Source: Winogradskyella tangerina (lineage in GTDB: Bacteria; Bacteroidota; Bacteroidia; Flavobacteriales; Flavobacteriaceae). From it: a stretch of 64,000 bases of DNA. A program made the translations under genes and the position numbers. Where the stretch lies: the NCBI RefSeq assembly GCF_003260205.1, contig NZ_QERF01000001.1, forward strand, positions 248,001-312,000, in the 5' to 3' direction. Positions 47,753 to 57,406 of the stretch are shown one piece after another. Below the pieces are notes generated by a model. The model was not told where the DNA came from and did no database searches. It saw only the letters and a list, made by a program, of their open reading frames with translations. The first letter of the stretch is position 1. Every line of letters starts with the position of its first letter.

Positions 47753-49134
47753 TTTAAGTGTTTAGTAATATCAATAATTTTTCCTTCAACTGCTGTTGCA
47801 GCTGCGACTAATGGACTAGCAAGTATTGTTCTTGAACCCTGACCTTGGCGTCCTTCAAAATTTCTATTTGATGTCGACACACAGTATTCGCCTTGAGGAA
47901 TTTTATCATCATTCATGGCCAAACATGCAGAGCATCCTGGTTGACGTAATTCAAATCCGGCTTCATCAAAAATGGCTTTAAGGCCTTCCTCAATAATTTG
48001 CGCCTCCACTTGTTTACTTCCTGGCACTAACCAAGCCGTAACATTGTCTGCCTTTTGTTTGCCTTTAATATATTCGGCAGCGACTCTAAAATCTTCTATT
48101 CTCGAATTGGTACAACTCCCGATAAAAACATAGTTTATTGGTTTATCTATAAGGCTTTCACCAGCTTTGAAATCCATGTATTTTAACGACTTCTGAAAAG
48201 AAGCGTTGTCTTCAACTGGGATTGATTCAGTGATTTTAATTCCCATTCCAGGATTGGTTCCATAGGTCACCATTGGCTCAATATCTGCTGCATCGAAAGT
48301 GTATTCCTTATCGAAAACAGCACCCTCATCTGAAGGCAAAGTTTTCCAATAAGCAACTTTCTTTTCAAAGGCTTCACCTTGAGGGGCAAACTTTCGTCCT
48401 TTGATATATTCAAAAGTAGTTTCATCTGGTGCTATCATGCCGCCACGAGCACCCATTTCAATACTCATATTACAGACGGTCATTCGGCCTTCCATACTCA
48501 TATTTTCAACAACATCACCAGCATATTCACAGAAATATCCTGTCCCAGAATTGGTTCCTAATTTTGAAATGATATACAAAATCACATCCTTTGGAAGTAC
48601 GCCTTTTTTCAATTTCCCGTTTACGGTAACCCTTAAACTTTTTGGTTTTTTAAGCAACAAGCATTGACTGGCAAAAACCTGAGCCACTTGGCTTGTACCT
48701 ATTCCAAAGGCAATGGCTCCAAAAGCGCCATGCGTCGACGTATGACTGTCACCACAAACCATGGTAATACCAGGTTGCGTGATTCCTAATTCTGGAGCCA
48801 TAACATGTACAATTCCATTATATTTATGGCCTAACTCATATAATGTTATATTATTCTTCTTGCAATTTTCTGAAAGCTGTTCTAGTTGCTTTCTAGATAA
48901 AGCGTCTTTAATTGGCTGATCCTGGTTTAGTGTTGGTGTATTATGATCTGCCGTCGCAACGATCTGCTCAGGTCTAAAAATAGGAATTCCGCGATTTTCC
49001 AATTCATTGAAAGCTTGCGGACTCGTAACTTCGTGTATTAAATGCCTATCGATGTATAGTATCTGTGGCCCGTTCTCAATACTGCTGACCACATGTGCAT
49101 CCCAGACTTTATCAAATAATGTTTTCTTGCTCAT
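47749..49134 (-). CDS. leuC: 3-isopropylmalate dehydratase large subunit
   Basis: The 461-residue aconitase-family subunit has [20 protein letters not shown] near 128-148. The 4Fe-4S cysteines lie in [13 protein letters not shown] near 343 and in [11 protein letters not shown] near 404. Length is normal (about 465). It lies directly after leuA with no gap. Confidence 0.96.
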   Translation of the reverse strand: MSKKTLFDKVWDAHVVSSIENGPQILYIDRHLIHEVTSPQAFNELENRGIPIFRPEQIVATADHNTPTLNQDQPIKDALSRKQLEQLSENCKKNNITLYELGHKYNGIVHVMAPELGITQPGITMVCGDSHTSTHGAFGAIAFGIGTSQVAQVFASQCLLLKKPKSLRVTVNGKLKKGVLPKDVILYIISKLGTNSGTGYFCEYAGDVVENMSMEGRMTVCNMSIEMGARGGMIAPDETTFEYIKGRKFAPQGEAFEKKVAYWKTLPSDEGAVFDKEYTFDAADIEPMVTYGTNPGMGIKITESIPVEDNASFQKSLKYMDFKAGESLIDKPINYVFIGSCTNSRIEDFRVAAEYIKGKQKADNVTAWLVPGSKQVEAQIIEEGLKAIFDEAGFELRQPGCSACLAMNDDKIPQGEYCVSTSNRNFEGRQGQGSRTILASPLVAAATAVEGKIIDITKHLN

Positions 49135-50310
49135 CTATGCTGAAATAATTTGCTGATAGACATTACTAGTTTCAATAATTTGATGAATATCGCTATCATC
49201 AATTTCTTTCTTTTTATCTGCGAAACTCAAGAAATTAGCATAGACCTCATCAAGCTGTAATTTGGTAAGATCATAGCCGACTTTCTTGGCTCTGTAAGCT
49301 AAGGCTGCTCTACCGCTACGAGCCGTAAGAACAATCGCAGATTCCGTAACACCAACATCTTTAGGGTCGATGATCTCATAAGTTTCACGATTTTTTATAA
49401 CACCATCCTGATGAATCCCTGAACTATGAGCAAAGGCATTAGCGCCAACTATGGCTTTATTTGGTTGGGTATAAATTCCCATACTATCGCTTACCAATTG
49501 ACTAATTCCGTAAAGCATTGAGGTGTTTATATTTGTATCTAAATTCAAATATGGATGCTGCTTTAAAATCATCACTACTTCTTCCAATGCTGTATTACCT
49601 GCACGCTCACCGATACCGTTAATAGTACATTCAATCTGACGTGCACCATTAATAACCCCTTCGATAGAATTGGCGGTTGCAAGCCCTAAGTCGTTATGGC
49701 AATGACATGATAAAATTGCCTTTTCAATGCCTTTTACATTTTCCTTCAGGTATTTAATTTTCGCACCATACTCGTGAGGCAAACAATAGCCTGTCGTATC
49801 CGGAATATTTAAAACCGTTGCACCTGCTTTTATCGCCATCTCGCATACTCTAGCCAAATAATCATTGTCTGTTCTACCAGCGTCTTCAGCATAAAATTCC
49901 ACATCCTCAACGAAGGACTTTGCATATTTAACGGCAGCATAGGCACGATCTAAAATATCTTCGCGTGTTGATTTAAACTTATGAACGATATGTGAATCTG
50001 AGGTACCAATTCCTGTGTGGATTCTAGGTTTTGCTGCATATTTCAATGCTTCGGCGGCCACTTTAATATCATTTTCCACCGAACGCGTTAATCCGCAAAC
50101 TGTGGCATTTTTTACAATTTTAGATATCGCCTCAACCGATTTAAAATCACCTGGACTAGACACCGGAAATCCTGCTTCAATCACATCCACACCTAGCGTA
50201 TCTAGTTGCTCAGCGATCACAACCTTTTGTTCTGTATTTAACTTACAGCCAGGGACTTGCTCGCCATCTCGAAGTGTTGTATCAAAAATTTGAATATTGG
50301 TATTTGCCAT
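49135..50310 (-). CDS. leuA: 2-isopropylmalate synthase, short form without the C-terminal regulatory domain
   Basis: The 391-residue enzyme condenses acetyl-CoA with 2-oxoisovalerate, the first leucine-specific step. [17 protein letters not shown] at 9-25 and the metal histidines in [15 protein letters not shown] near 205 are clear. [13 protein letters not shown] follows near 292. The usual LeuA has about 510-520 residues with a C-terminal leucine-binding dimer domain. This protein ends after the linker subdomains, so classical leucine feedback at that domain is not expected. Homocitrate synthase is excluded by the leuCDB context, though the fold is shared. Confidence 0.93.
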   Translation of the reverse strand: MANTNIQIFDTTLRDGEQVPGCKLNTEQKVVIAEQLDTLGVDVIEAGFPVSSPGDFKSVEAISKIVKNATVCGLTRSVENDIKVAAEALKYAAKPRIHTGIGTSDSHIVHKFKSTREDILDRAYAAVKYAKSFVEDVEFYAEDAGRTDNDYLARVCEMAIKAGATVLNIPDTTGYCLPHEYGAKIKYLKENVKGIEKAILSCHCHNDLGLATANSIEGVINGARQIECTINGIGERAGNTALEEVVMILKQHPYLNLDTNINTSMLYGISQLVSDSMGIYTQPNKAIVGANAFAHSSGIHQDGVIKNRETYEIIDPKDVGVTESAIVLTARSGRAALAYRAKKVGYDLTKLQLDEVYANFLSFADKKKEIDDSDIHQIIETSNVYQQIISA

Positions 50311-50402
50311 TTATCAAAATATAGATTAGTATTGTCTTACGAATTTATACCTTGAAATCCTCAATATTTTTAGCTACAATTTGTTTTTACGATGTTCAAA
50401 TC

Positions 50403-50433
50403 CAAATTTACATGTTAATGCATTGATTTTCAA
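50403..50433 (-). promoter_or_regulatory. Bacteroidetes-type promoter of the leu operon
   Basis: On the minus strand TTG (50433-50431) is followed after 20 nt by TAAATTTG (50410-50403), an exact TAnnTTTG match. Transcription would begin near 50396 and leave an 86-nt untranslated leader before leuA. The promoter lies just upstream of the divergent gene at 50454. No leader peptide or riboswitch was seen in the leader. Confidence 0.6.
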
Positions 50434-50453
50434 TTATATATACCTATTTTTCG

Positions 50454-52004
50454 TTGACAACTAAAGGGCAAAAAGATAACTTATTTTCATTGGTGAAATC
50501 TCTTACGAAATCAGAGAAACGCCAATTTAAACTCTACGTAGGAAGATTAGGGGTAAATACCGATTCGAAATTTCTGAATTTGTTTAATCTTTTAGACAAG
50601 TCTAAAGTCTATAATGAAACTGCAATTTTAAAAAGTGGAATTGTCAAAAAACAGCAGCTCGCTAACGTTAAAGCCCATTTATACAAACAAATCTTGATCA
50701 GTCTTAAACTCAATCCATCTCACCAAAATGTGCGCTCGCAAATTAGAGAGCAATTGGATTTTGCTTCAATTTTATATCACAAGGGTTTGTATAAACAAAG
50801 TCTGAAAATTTTGGATAAAGCGAAGGAGTTAGCCATCGTTTATGAAGAAAAAAATATGGCCTTCGAGATTGTTGAACTTGAGAAAATTATTGAATCGCAA
50901 TATATCACCAGAAGTATTAGTACGAGGGCTGACGAATTGGCCATTCAAGCGAGAGATCTCAGTACACAAAATGTTATTGCTAGTAAACTGTCTAATTTAT
51001 CGCTTCAGCTTTATAGCATCATTCTGAAATCTGGTTATGTAAAGAATGAGGAAGAGGCGACGGAAGTCACAAAGTATTTTAATAACCGGCTTCCAGGTAT
51101 TAAAAACAAGCGCCTTGGCTTTAGAGAAAAACTTTGGTACTGCAAGGCTCATCTGTGGTATAATCTTCTGTTGCAAGATTTTTTGAATAGTTATCGCTAC
51201 GCTTCAAAATGGGTGGATCTGTTTTATCAATATCCAAAAATGATCAATGTGAATCCGGTATTTTTTCTGAAAGGAAACAACTATTTACTGGAGTCAATTT
51301 TTTTCCTGAGAAACAAGGATAAATTTGTTGAAAAGCTCGATGATTTCAAAGCCACAGTGAATAATCCTAAGTTTATTAAAGACGAAAATGTTGCAACCTT
51401 AGTATTCTTATACACCAACTTCCATAGCATTAATCAACATTTTATCGACGGAAGTTTTGAGGAAGGTTTAGCATTAATTCCGAAGATCGAAAGGGAGCTT
51501 GTAGACTATGAAGATCGAATAGATCCACACCATAAAGCTATCTTTTACTACAAATTTGCAAGCCTCGAATTTGGATCGGGAAATAACAAAGCCTGTATAA
51601 AATATCTCGACAAAATCATTTCAAATAAATCCCTTTCAATGCGTGAAGATCTCCTCTGTTTCTCTAGAGTTTTGAATTTAGTAGCGCACTATGAAGCTGG
51701 GTTAGACTACCATCTTGAATCCTTGCTCAGAAGCACCTATAAGTTCCTGATAAAGATGAACGATTTGCATGAGGTACAAAAAGAAATGATCAAATTTATT
51801 CGTGGTTTACAAGACATTTATCCTCACGATCTAAAAAATGCATTTAAGGAATTAGCCGAGCAACTCAAGGTACACGAAGATCATCCATACGAACGCCGAT
51901 CCTTCCTTTATTTAGATATTATTTCATGGTTAGAAAGTAAGATTGAAAACAAATCTGTTGCCGATATTATTAAGGCTAAGTACCTGAAGCGCAATAATAT
52001 CTAG
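50454..52004 (+). CDS. Helical-repeat protein of unknown function
   Basis: The 516-residue protein is soluble and almost wholly alpha-helical, without signal peptide or membrane segment. Residues 15-30 (VKSLTKSEKRQFKLYV) and later stretches such as GLYKQSLKILDKAKELAI near 115-135 and ACIKYLDKIISNKSL near 385 look like TPR-type repeats. No catalytic motif is visible. The only usable start is TTG at 50454, because a stop lies in frame 30 bp upstream and there is no ATG before the conserved-looking start. It diverges from leuA. I do not recognise the family. Confidence 0.75.
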   Translation: MTTKGQKDNLFSLVKSLTKSEKRQFKLYVGRLGVNTDSKFLNLFNLLDKSKVYNETAILKSGIVKKQQLANVKAHLYKQILISLKLNPSHQNVRSQIREQLDFASILYHKGLYKQSLKILDKAKELAIVYEEKNMAFEIVELEKIIESQYITRSISTRADELAIQARDLSTQNVIASKLSNLSLQLYSIILKSGYVKNEEEATEVTKYFNNRLPGIKNKRLGFREKLWYCKAHLWYNLLLQDFLNSYRYASKWVDLFYQYPKMINVNPVFFLKGNNYLLESIFFLRNKDKFVEKLDDFKATVNNPKFIKDENVATLVFLYTNFHSINQHFIDGSFEEGLALIPKIERELVDYEDRIDPHHKAIFYYKFASLEFGSGNNKACIKYLDKIISNKSLSMREDLLCFSRVLNLVAHYEAGLDYHLESLLRSTYKFLIKMNDLHEVQKEMIKFIRGLQDIYPHDLKNAFKELAEQLKVHEDHPYERRSFLYLDIISWLESKIENKSVADIIKAKYLKRNNI

Positions 52005-52092
52005 GTGATTATTAATCTGATATTTAGGATTTTGTAATTTTTCTAACATAATTTTTCCATTTTCATAAAAAATGCATAAAAATGAAAATAAA

Positions 52093-52125
52093 TTTGGATT
52101 TTAAATTTTTGTGACGCAATATTTG
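52093..52125 (+). promoter_or_regulatory. Putative promoter of the metY operon
   Basis: TTTG at 52093-52096 and AATATTTG at 52118-52125 (seven of eight matches to TAnnTTTG) are spaced 21 nt. Transcription would begin near 52132, about 25 nt before the riboswitch. Upstream, 52005-52092 is AT-rich and without other signals. Confidence 0.5.
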
Positions 52126-52156
52126 TACAGACAAAGTTCAAAACACTTACTGAAAT

Positions 52157-52277
52157 GTTATCAAGAAAGGTGGAGGGAATAGACCCGGTGAAGCCTTAGC
52201 AACCCTCAGATTTACTGAGAAGGTGCTAAATTCTACTTGAATGCGCAGGTCATTTTTTGCAAGTTCGGATAGATAAC
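52157..52277 (+). promoter_or_regulatory. SAM-I (S-box) riboswitch
   Basis: The leader has the S-box signature. P1 forms between GTTATC (52157-52162) and GATAAC (52272-52277). Between them lie AGAAAGGTGGAGGGA, GACCCGGTGAAGCC, TTAGCAACC, then AAGGTGCTAAATTC and GGATAGATAA. This aptamer binds S-adenosylmethionine and controls methionine-pathway genes. Here it precedes metY by about 120 bp. CTAATTAC-TCATCT-GTAATTAG at 52284-52305 is a perfect 8-bp hairpin just downstream without a T-tract, so the expression platform is not an ordinary terminator. Confidence 0.93.
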
Positions 52278-52399
52278 TAAAGACTAATTACTCATCTGTA
52301 ATTAGCATATTCTTATAACATTTTTCTATTAAGTACGCTTCTAAAAAGGAGTTTATTTGACTTTTGGTTTAATTTATTTTAACTCAAAAAACTAGAAAA

Positions 52400-53698
52400 A
52401 TGAGTACACAAAAATTCGCAACCAAAGCGTTGCACGCCGGACACGATGTTCAAAGCAATGGAGGAACGAGAGCTGTTCCAATTTATCAATCTACAGCGTA
52501 TGTTTTTAACGATTCTGATCACGCTGCTAATCTTTTCGCCTTAGCCGAAACTGGTAATATTTATACCAGAATTAACAACCCAACAAACGACATTTTAGAA
52601 CAGCGCTTAGCTGCATTAGAAGGTGGTATTGCTGCTGTTGTTACGGCCTCAGGGACCTCAGCTATAGCCACGTCATTACTCACACTTTTAAAAGCCGGAG
52701 ACCATATTGTGGCTTCAAATAGCTTGTATGGTGGAACCTACAATTTGTTGAGTGTAACCTTACCACGACATGGTATTACAACCACTTTTGTTGATCCTTC
52801 AAACCCAGAAAATTTCAATAGAGCTGCTCAAGAAAATACCAGAGCCTTCTTTATTGAATCCCTTGGGAATCCGAAACTAGATGTTTTAGATATCGAGGCA
52901 ATTTCAAAAGAAGCTAAAGCCTACAAGGTGCCACTAATAGTAGATAATACCGTGGCGACACCTTACTTGCTTAACCCAATAGAGCATGGCGCTAATATTG
53001 TAATTCACTCTCTAACAAAGTACATAAACGGAAATGGTACCGCACTTGGAGGTGTGATTATTGATGCCGGTACTTTTGACTGGACAAATGGTAAATTCCC
53101 AGAATTTACAGAACCATCACCTGGATATCACGGATTGGTTTATAGCGAAGCTTTGGAAGCAGCAGCCTTTATTGCCAAAATCAGAATTGAAGGGTTAAGA
53201 GATTACGGCGGTGCATTAAGTCCGTTTAATGCTTTTCAAATTATACAAGGGTTAGAAACGCTAGAACTCCGTATTAAAAAACACAGTGAAAACGCTCTCG
53301 AGTTAGCCAAATGGTTGCAAGAACAACCAGAGGTGAATTGGGTAAATTACCCAGGATTAGAGACTAGTGCTTATAAGCATTTAGCAGATAAATACTTACC
53401 AAATGGTCAAAGTGGAATTGTAACTTTTGGAGTTGATGGTGGTTATGACGCGGCCAAAACAATCGCCGATACAACTAAGTTGTTCTCATTATTAGCAAAT
53501 ATTGGAGATACGAAGTCTCTAATTATACATCCCGCAAGTACCACACATCAGCAATTAAGTGATGAAGCACAAGAAAGCACAGGTGTTACCAAGGACCTCA
53601 TTCGCCTCTCCGTAGGTATTGAAAATATTGATGATCTCAAAGCTGATCTTAAGGAGTCTTTTGCCGTTTTAAAACAACAAAAAGAACTTCAAAATTAG
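52400..53698 (+). CDS. metY: O-acetylhomoserine sulfhydrylase
   Basis: The 432-residue Cys/Met-metabolism PLP enzyme has the PLP lysine K207 in IHSLTKYINGNG. YTRINNPTNDILEQRLAALEGG and SLYGGTYNLL are also present. At about 430 residues, with metX in the same operon, it fits direct sulfhydrylation of O-acetylhomoserine to homocysteine rather than cystathionine gamma-synthase (about 380). The SAM riboswitch upstream agrees. Confidence 0.92.
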   Translation: MSTQKFATKALHAGHDVQSNGGTRAVPIYQSTAYVFNDSDHAANLFALAETGNIYTRINNPTNDILEQRLAALEGGIAAVVTASGTSAIATSLLTLLKAGDHIVASNSLYGGTYNLLSVTLPRHGITTTFVDPSNPENFNRAAQENTRAFFIESLGNPKLDVLDIEAISKEAKAYKVPLIVDNTVATPYLLNPIEHGANIVIHSLTKYINGNGTALGGVIIDAGTFDWTNGKFPEFTEPSPGYHGLVYSEALEAAAFIAKIRIEGLRDYGGALSPFNAFQIIQGLETLELRIKKHSENALELAKWLQEQPEVNWVNYPGLETSAYKHLADKYLPNGQSGIVTFGVDGGYDAAKTIADTTKLFSLLANIGDTKSLIIHPASTTHQQLSDEAQESTGVTKDLIRLSVGIENIDDLKADLKESFAVLKQQKELQN

Positions 53699-53774
53699 CC
53701 TTTGTTAGTGTTGTTTAGTTAGAAACAGGTGCCTTGTAAAGGAGGCATCTGTTTTCATCAAAATTTTTAAGAAA

Positions 53775-54224
53775 ATGAGTTATTTAGAATTTAAAATTTC
53801 GGGTGAAAGTTCATCCGAAACGAAGTTTATAGGTAATACCAGACAGTTTACTTTAACTGTAGACGAGCCTGAAGCTCTTGGCGGAACGGACGATTATCCA
53901 AATCCAGTAGAATATATTCTTGCAGGCTTTGCAGGATGTATCAATGTCGTAGGTCATGTCGTTGCTAAGGAATTAGGATTTACGATTAACAGTTTAAAGA
54001 TTGAAGTCAATGGAGAATTAAATCCTGATCGCTTTTTAGGAACATCCGATAAAGATCGTGCCGGATTTAAAAACATCAAACTACATCTTATTCCAGACAC
54101 TGATGCAGACATTGAAACTCTAACCAAATGGCTACAGATTGTTGAAGATCGGTGCCCTGTTAGAGATAATCTTCAGAACGCCACACCAGTTTCTATCGCT
54201 GTAGAAAAGCAATACAATTATTGA
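53775..54224 (+). CDS. OsmC-family protein
   Basis: The 149-residue protein has the two OsmC cysteines: C55 in GFAGCINVVGHVVAKELG and C127 in EDRCPVRDNL. OsmC/Ohr proteins reduce organic hydroperoxides with this pair, but members located in methionine/sulfur operons may handle sulfur compounds. The gene lies between metY and metX, with metX starting 11 bp after its stop. The specific role is unknown. Confidence 0.88.
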   Translation: MSYLEFKISGESSSETKFIGNTRQFTLTVDEPEALGGTDDYPNPVEYILAGFAGCINVVGHVVAKELGFTINSLKIEVNGELNPDRFLGTSDKDRAGFKNIKLHLIPDTDADIETLTKWLQIVEDRCPVRDNLQNATPVSIAVEKQYNY

Positions 54225-54235
54225 AAACAATTAAA

Positions 54236-55243
54236 ATGAGTGCATTAAAACATATCACAATTTCAAAATACCAGCTAAAAAATGGTGAGGTAAAAGATAT
54301 TGGATTGTCCTATCAGACATTTGGTTTACCACTTGCCGAAGCACCAATTGTGCTCGTAATCCATGCCCTTACTGGCAACTCTAATGTTATTGGTGAAAAG
54401 GGCTGGTGGAATGATTTAATTGGCGATCAGAAATGTATAGACACCAATGAATATACGATACTTGCGTTTAATATTCCTGGTAATGGCTATGATAATAATC
54501 CTGAAAATTTAATTGAAAATTATAAGGATTTCAACGCTAGAAATATTGCAGAACTTTTCAGTTTGGGACTAGAAGAGTTAGACGTTAAGCAACTATTCGC
54601 CGTTATTGGCGGCTCTGTTGGAGGCGGTATTGCCTGGGAATTAGCAGCCCTTAAACCAAATTTAATTCAGCATTTAATTCCGGTAGCAACCGATTGGAAA
54701 TCTACAGATTGGTTAATTGCAAACTGTCATATACAGGACGCCATTTTGAACCATTCAAATCGACCATTGGCTGATGCCAGAATGCATGCGATGACCCTTT
54801 ACCGTACACCAGAATCATTGACGCAAAAGTTTCAAAGAACAAAAAGGGAATCGACATTGTTCAATATTGAATCATGGTTGAACCATCACGGGAATACCTT
54901 AACGAATCGATTTAATCTTTCTGCATACAAAATGATGAATCAAATTTTGCGAACCATCGATATTTGTGAGGATCGTGGTGACTTCTTAGAGGTAGCCTCC
55001 AAGATCAAGTCGTGTATTCATCTGGTAACCATAAATTCTGACTTATTTTTTAAGCCAGAAGAAAACTGGAATACCTATGTAGAATTAAAGGCTGTAAAGG
55101 AAAACGTTACCATTCATGAAATAAAATCTATTCATGGACATGATGCTTTTTTGATAGAATTTGATCAATTGGCAAGGTTCTTGAAACCTATTTTCAAGGT
55201 TCAAGTAAATGCTATTGAAACAGTTTCAAAATGTGTAGCTTAA
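54236..55243 (+). CDS. metX: Homoserine O-acetyltransferase-like alpha/beta hydrolase
   Basis: The 335-residue protein has the nucleophile serine near 127 in GGSVGGGIAWE, an aspartate in TINSDLFF, and the histidine in HGHDAFLIEF, the MetX triad. IHALTGNSN near the start forms the oxyanion region. It is a little short for MetX (about 350-380). ATG at 54236 was chosen over TTG at 54221, which overlaps the OsmC gene. Together with MetY it makes homocysteine from homoserine, which ThrA here provides. Confidence 0.88.
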   Translation: MSALKHITISKYQLKNGEVKDIGLSYQTFGLPLAEAPIVLVIHALTGNSNVIGEKGWWNDLIGDQKCIDTNEYTILAFNIPGNGYDNNPENLIENYKDFNARNIAELFSLGLEELDVKQLFAVIGGSVGGGIAWELAALKPNLIQHLIPVATDWKSTDWLIANCHIQDAILNHSNRPLADARMHAMTLYRTPESLTQKFQRTKRESTLFNIESWLNHHGNTLTNRFNLSAYKMMNQILRTIDICEDRGDFLEVASKIKSCIHLVTINSDLFFKPEENWNTYVELKAVKENVTIHEIKSIHGHDAFLIEFDQLARFLKPIFKVQVNAIETVSKCVA

Positions 55244-55264
55244 ACCAATGTGCTATTAATCAAA

Positions 55265-55292
55265 AAATCCGAGTTTAGGCTCGGATTTTTTT
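55265..55292 (+). terminator. Intrinsic terminator of the met operon
   Basis: AAATCCGAG (55265-55273) pairs with CTCGGATTT (55280-55288) around TTTAGG, followed by a run of T's to 55292. It lies 22 bp after the metX stop. Confidence 0.9.
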
Positions 55293-55373
55293 ATGCTCAT
55301 AACTGCTGAAAATTCAAACTATACTTTCAAAATTTTACAAATACCAGTATCTTTCCTTATTATTTAAATTCAA

Positions 55374-55847
55374 ATGAACGACAAAGAAAAGTTTATGAAA
55401 GCGGCCGTTAATGAGGCGCTCAAAGGCATGAGAAATAATGAAGGTGGGCCTTTTGGATGTGTGATTGTTAAGGACGGAAAAATTGTAGGCCGTGGTCATA
55501 ATATCGTGACCTCAACTAATGATCCAACAGCGCACGCTGAAGTAACGGCGATTAGAAACGCCTGTGAAAATTTAGGATCATTTCAATTAGAAGGTTGCGA
55601 AATCTTCACCTCTTGCGAACCCTGCCCAATGTGCTTAGGCGCTATTTATTGGGCACGACCAGACAAAGTCTATTACGGAAGTAATCAAATAGATGCTGCT
55701 AACATTGGATTTGACGACGCCTTTATTTACAAAGAAATTCCGTTGCCATATCATGAACGAAGTATTCCTTTTGAACAGCTGGCTAGAGATATTGCTCTAG
55801 AACCCTTCAACGAATGGAAAGACAAGGAAGACAAAACTGAATACTAA
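55374..55847 (+). CDS. Guanine deaminase-like cytidine/deoxycytidylate-deaminase-fold enzyme
   Basis: The 157-residue zinc enzyme has the ligand histidine H54 with catalytic E56 in AHAEVTAIRNAC, and C84 and C87 in EPCPMCLGAIYWAR. GGPFGCVIVKDGKIV and the DDAFIYKEIPLP tail are those of the guanine deaminase (GuaD) group in this fold. tRNA adenosine deaminase is less likely because the C-terminal segment is of the GuaD type. It is a single gene with its own short upstream region. Confidence 0.85.
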   Translation: MNDKEKFMKAAVNEALKGMRNNEGGPFGCVIVKDGKIVGRGHNIVTSTNDPTAHAEVTAIRNACENLGSFQLEGCEIFTSCEPCPMCLGAIYWARPDKVYYGSNQIDAANIGFDDAFIYKEIPLPYHERSIPFEQLARDIALEPFNEWKDKEDKTEY

Positions 55848-55978
55848 AGGTCAACTACCTTAAATTTATGATCCTTCAAAAATCAATAATTAAAAATGCA
55901 GATTTTCTGTAATCTTTAAGAATTAACTTCGACAAAAAGCAGTATATTGATTTTTCGTAAAAAATTATAACTACATAT

Positions 55979-56314
55979 ATGTCTAAAAACTATTATGATC
56001 CGGCGGATTTAAGAAAGTTTGGAAAAATTACTGAATGGAGTGAAGAACTTGGCAACAAGTTTTTTGATTACTATGGAAAAGTTTTTGAAGAAGGTGCTTT
56101 AACTGCGCGCGAAAAGTCTTTAATAGCCTTGGCGGTTGCGCACACCGAACAGTGTCCTTATTGTATAGATGCTTATACAAAAGATGGCCTGCAACGTGGT
56201 GTAACCAAAGAAGAAATGATGGAAGCCATTCATGTTGGTGCTGCAATAAAAAGCGGCGCAACCTTAGTACATGGTGTCCAAATGATGAATAAGGTGAACA
56301 AACTCGACGGTTAG
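55979..56314 (+). CDS. Arsenosugar-cluster peroxidase-like protein (AhpD/CMD fold)
   Basis: The 111-residue all-helical protein has the AhpD-type CPYC motif (C59, C62) in HTEQCPYCIDAYTKDGLQRG. EEMMEAIHVGAAIKSGATLVHGVQ follows. These match the arsenosugar-biosynthesis-associated peroxidase-like family that travels with ArsS. It is the first gene of the ars run, 18 bp before arsS. Its upstream 131 bp contain no clear promoter and no ArsR-like operator I recognise. Confidence 0.85.
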   Translation: MSKNYYDPADLRKFGKITEWSEELGNKFFDYYGKVFEEGALTAREKSLIALAVAHTEQCPYCIDAYTKDGLQRGVTKEEMMEAIHVGAAIKSGATLVHGVQMMNKVNKLDG

Positions 56315-56332
56315 AAACTAAAAAACTACTTA

Positions 56333-57388
56333 ATGGCGACGAAGTCTCTAAAGAAGCGCGAAAGCGAACTAGCAAATAGTAATAGGCAACTTGAAATACT
56401 TTCAAACGGAATTTTTCAGAATGGTGAATTACCAACCTTTGCTTCAAAAATTGCTGAAACTGATCAATTTCCACTTAAAGCAAAAAAGCTCGAAATTTTA
56501 CAAATCAATGTTGGTTACATGTGCAACCAGGTATGCGAGCATTGCCACGTTGATGCAGGTCCAGATCGCAAGGAAATAATGACACGTGAAACCATGCAAC
56601 AATGTTTGGAAGTCATTAAAAAAACAGGAGCACATACACTCGATCTCACCGGAGGTGCACCCGAGATGAACCCCGATTTTAGATGGTTCGTAGAGGAAGC
56701 TGCAAAAGCTGGAATTAAAGACTTTATCGTAAGATCTAATCTTACGATTATTCGTGCAAATAAAAAGTATTACGACCTTCCGGAGTTTTTCAAAAAGCAT
56801 AATGTGCATGTGGTAAGTTCTATGCCGCATTGGACAAGAGGTAAAACCGACAAGCAACGTGGTGACGGGGTCTTTGACAAGTCGATCAAAGCACTACAAG
56901 AATTAAATGCTATTGGCTATGGAATGCCCGATAGTGATTTAAGGCTCGATTTGGTCTACAATCCTTCTGGTGCATTTTTGCCAGGAGACCAAGTGTCTAT
57001 GGAAAAGGATTTCAAGAAAGCATTAATGGAAGATTTCGGAATTCAATTTCACAATCTATTTGCCATAACTAACCTTCCTATCAGTAGATTCTTAGATTAT
57101 TTGATTGCCTCAGAAAACTATGAAGATTACATGTACCAGCTGGTTGATGCATACAATCCGGCAGCTGTTGCCAACGTAATGTGTACCAATACGCTTTCTG
57201 TAAGCTGGGACGGATATTTGTATGATTGTGATTTTAATCAGATGTTAGAATTACCCGTAAATAGTAAAGCGAAGCATATTTCAGAATACAACGAAGAACT
57301 TCTCGAAGGTAGAAAAATTGTAATTTCACAACATTGTTACGGCTGTACCGCTGGCGCTGGAAGTAGTTGCCAAGGTACTGTTGCTTAA
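56333..57388 (+). CDS. arsS: Arsenosugar biosynthesis radical SAM protein
   Basis: The 351-residue protein has the radical-SAM cluster cysteines C64, C68 and C71 in CNQVCEHCHVDAGP. A GGAPEMNP motif follows near 104-111. The C-terminal cysteine segments (CTNTLSVSWDGYLYDCDF, then HCYGCTAGAGSSCQG at the end) resemble a twitch/SPASM-like region. ArsS attaches the deoxyadenosyl group to dimethylarsinous acid. Length and tail match the named family, and arsM lies four genes downstream. Confidence 0.93.
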   Translation: MATKSLKKRESELANSNRQLEILSNGIFQNGELPTFASKIAETDQFPLKAKKLEILQINVGYMCNQVCEHCHVDAGPDRKEIMTRETMQQCLEVIKKTGAHTLDLTGGAPEMNPDFRWFVEEAAKAGIKDFIVRSNLTIIRANKKYYDLPEFFKKHNVHVVSSMPHWTRGKTDKQRGDGVFDKSIKALQELNAIGYGMPDSDLRLDLVYNPSGAFLPGDQVSMEKDFKKALMEDFGIQFHNLFAITNLPISRFLDYLIASENYEDYMYQLVDAYNPAAVANVMCTNTLSVSWDGYLYDCDFNQMLELPVNSKAKHISEYNEELLEGRKIVISQHCYGCTAGAGSSCQGTVA

Positions 57389-57406
57389 GTCCAACTATTG
57401 TTATTT

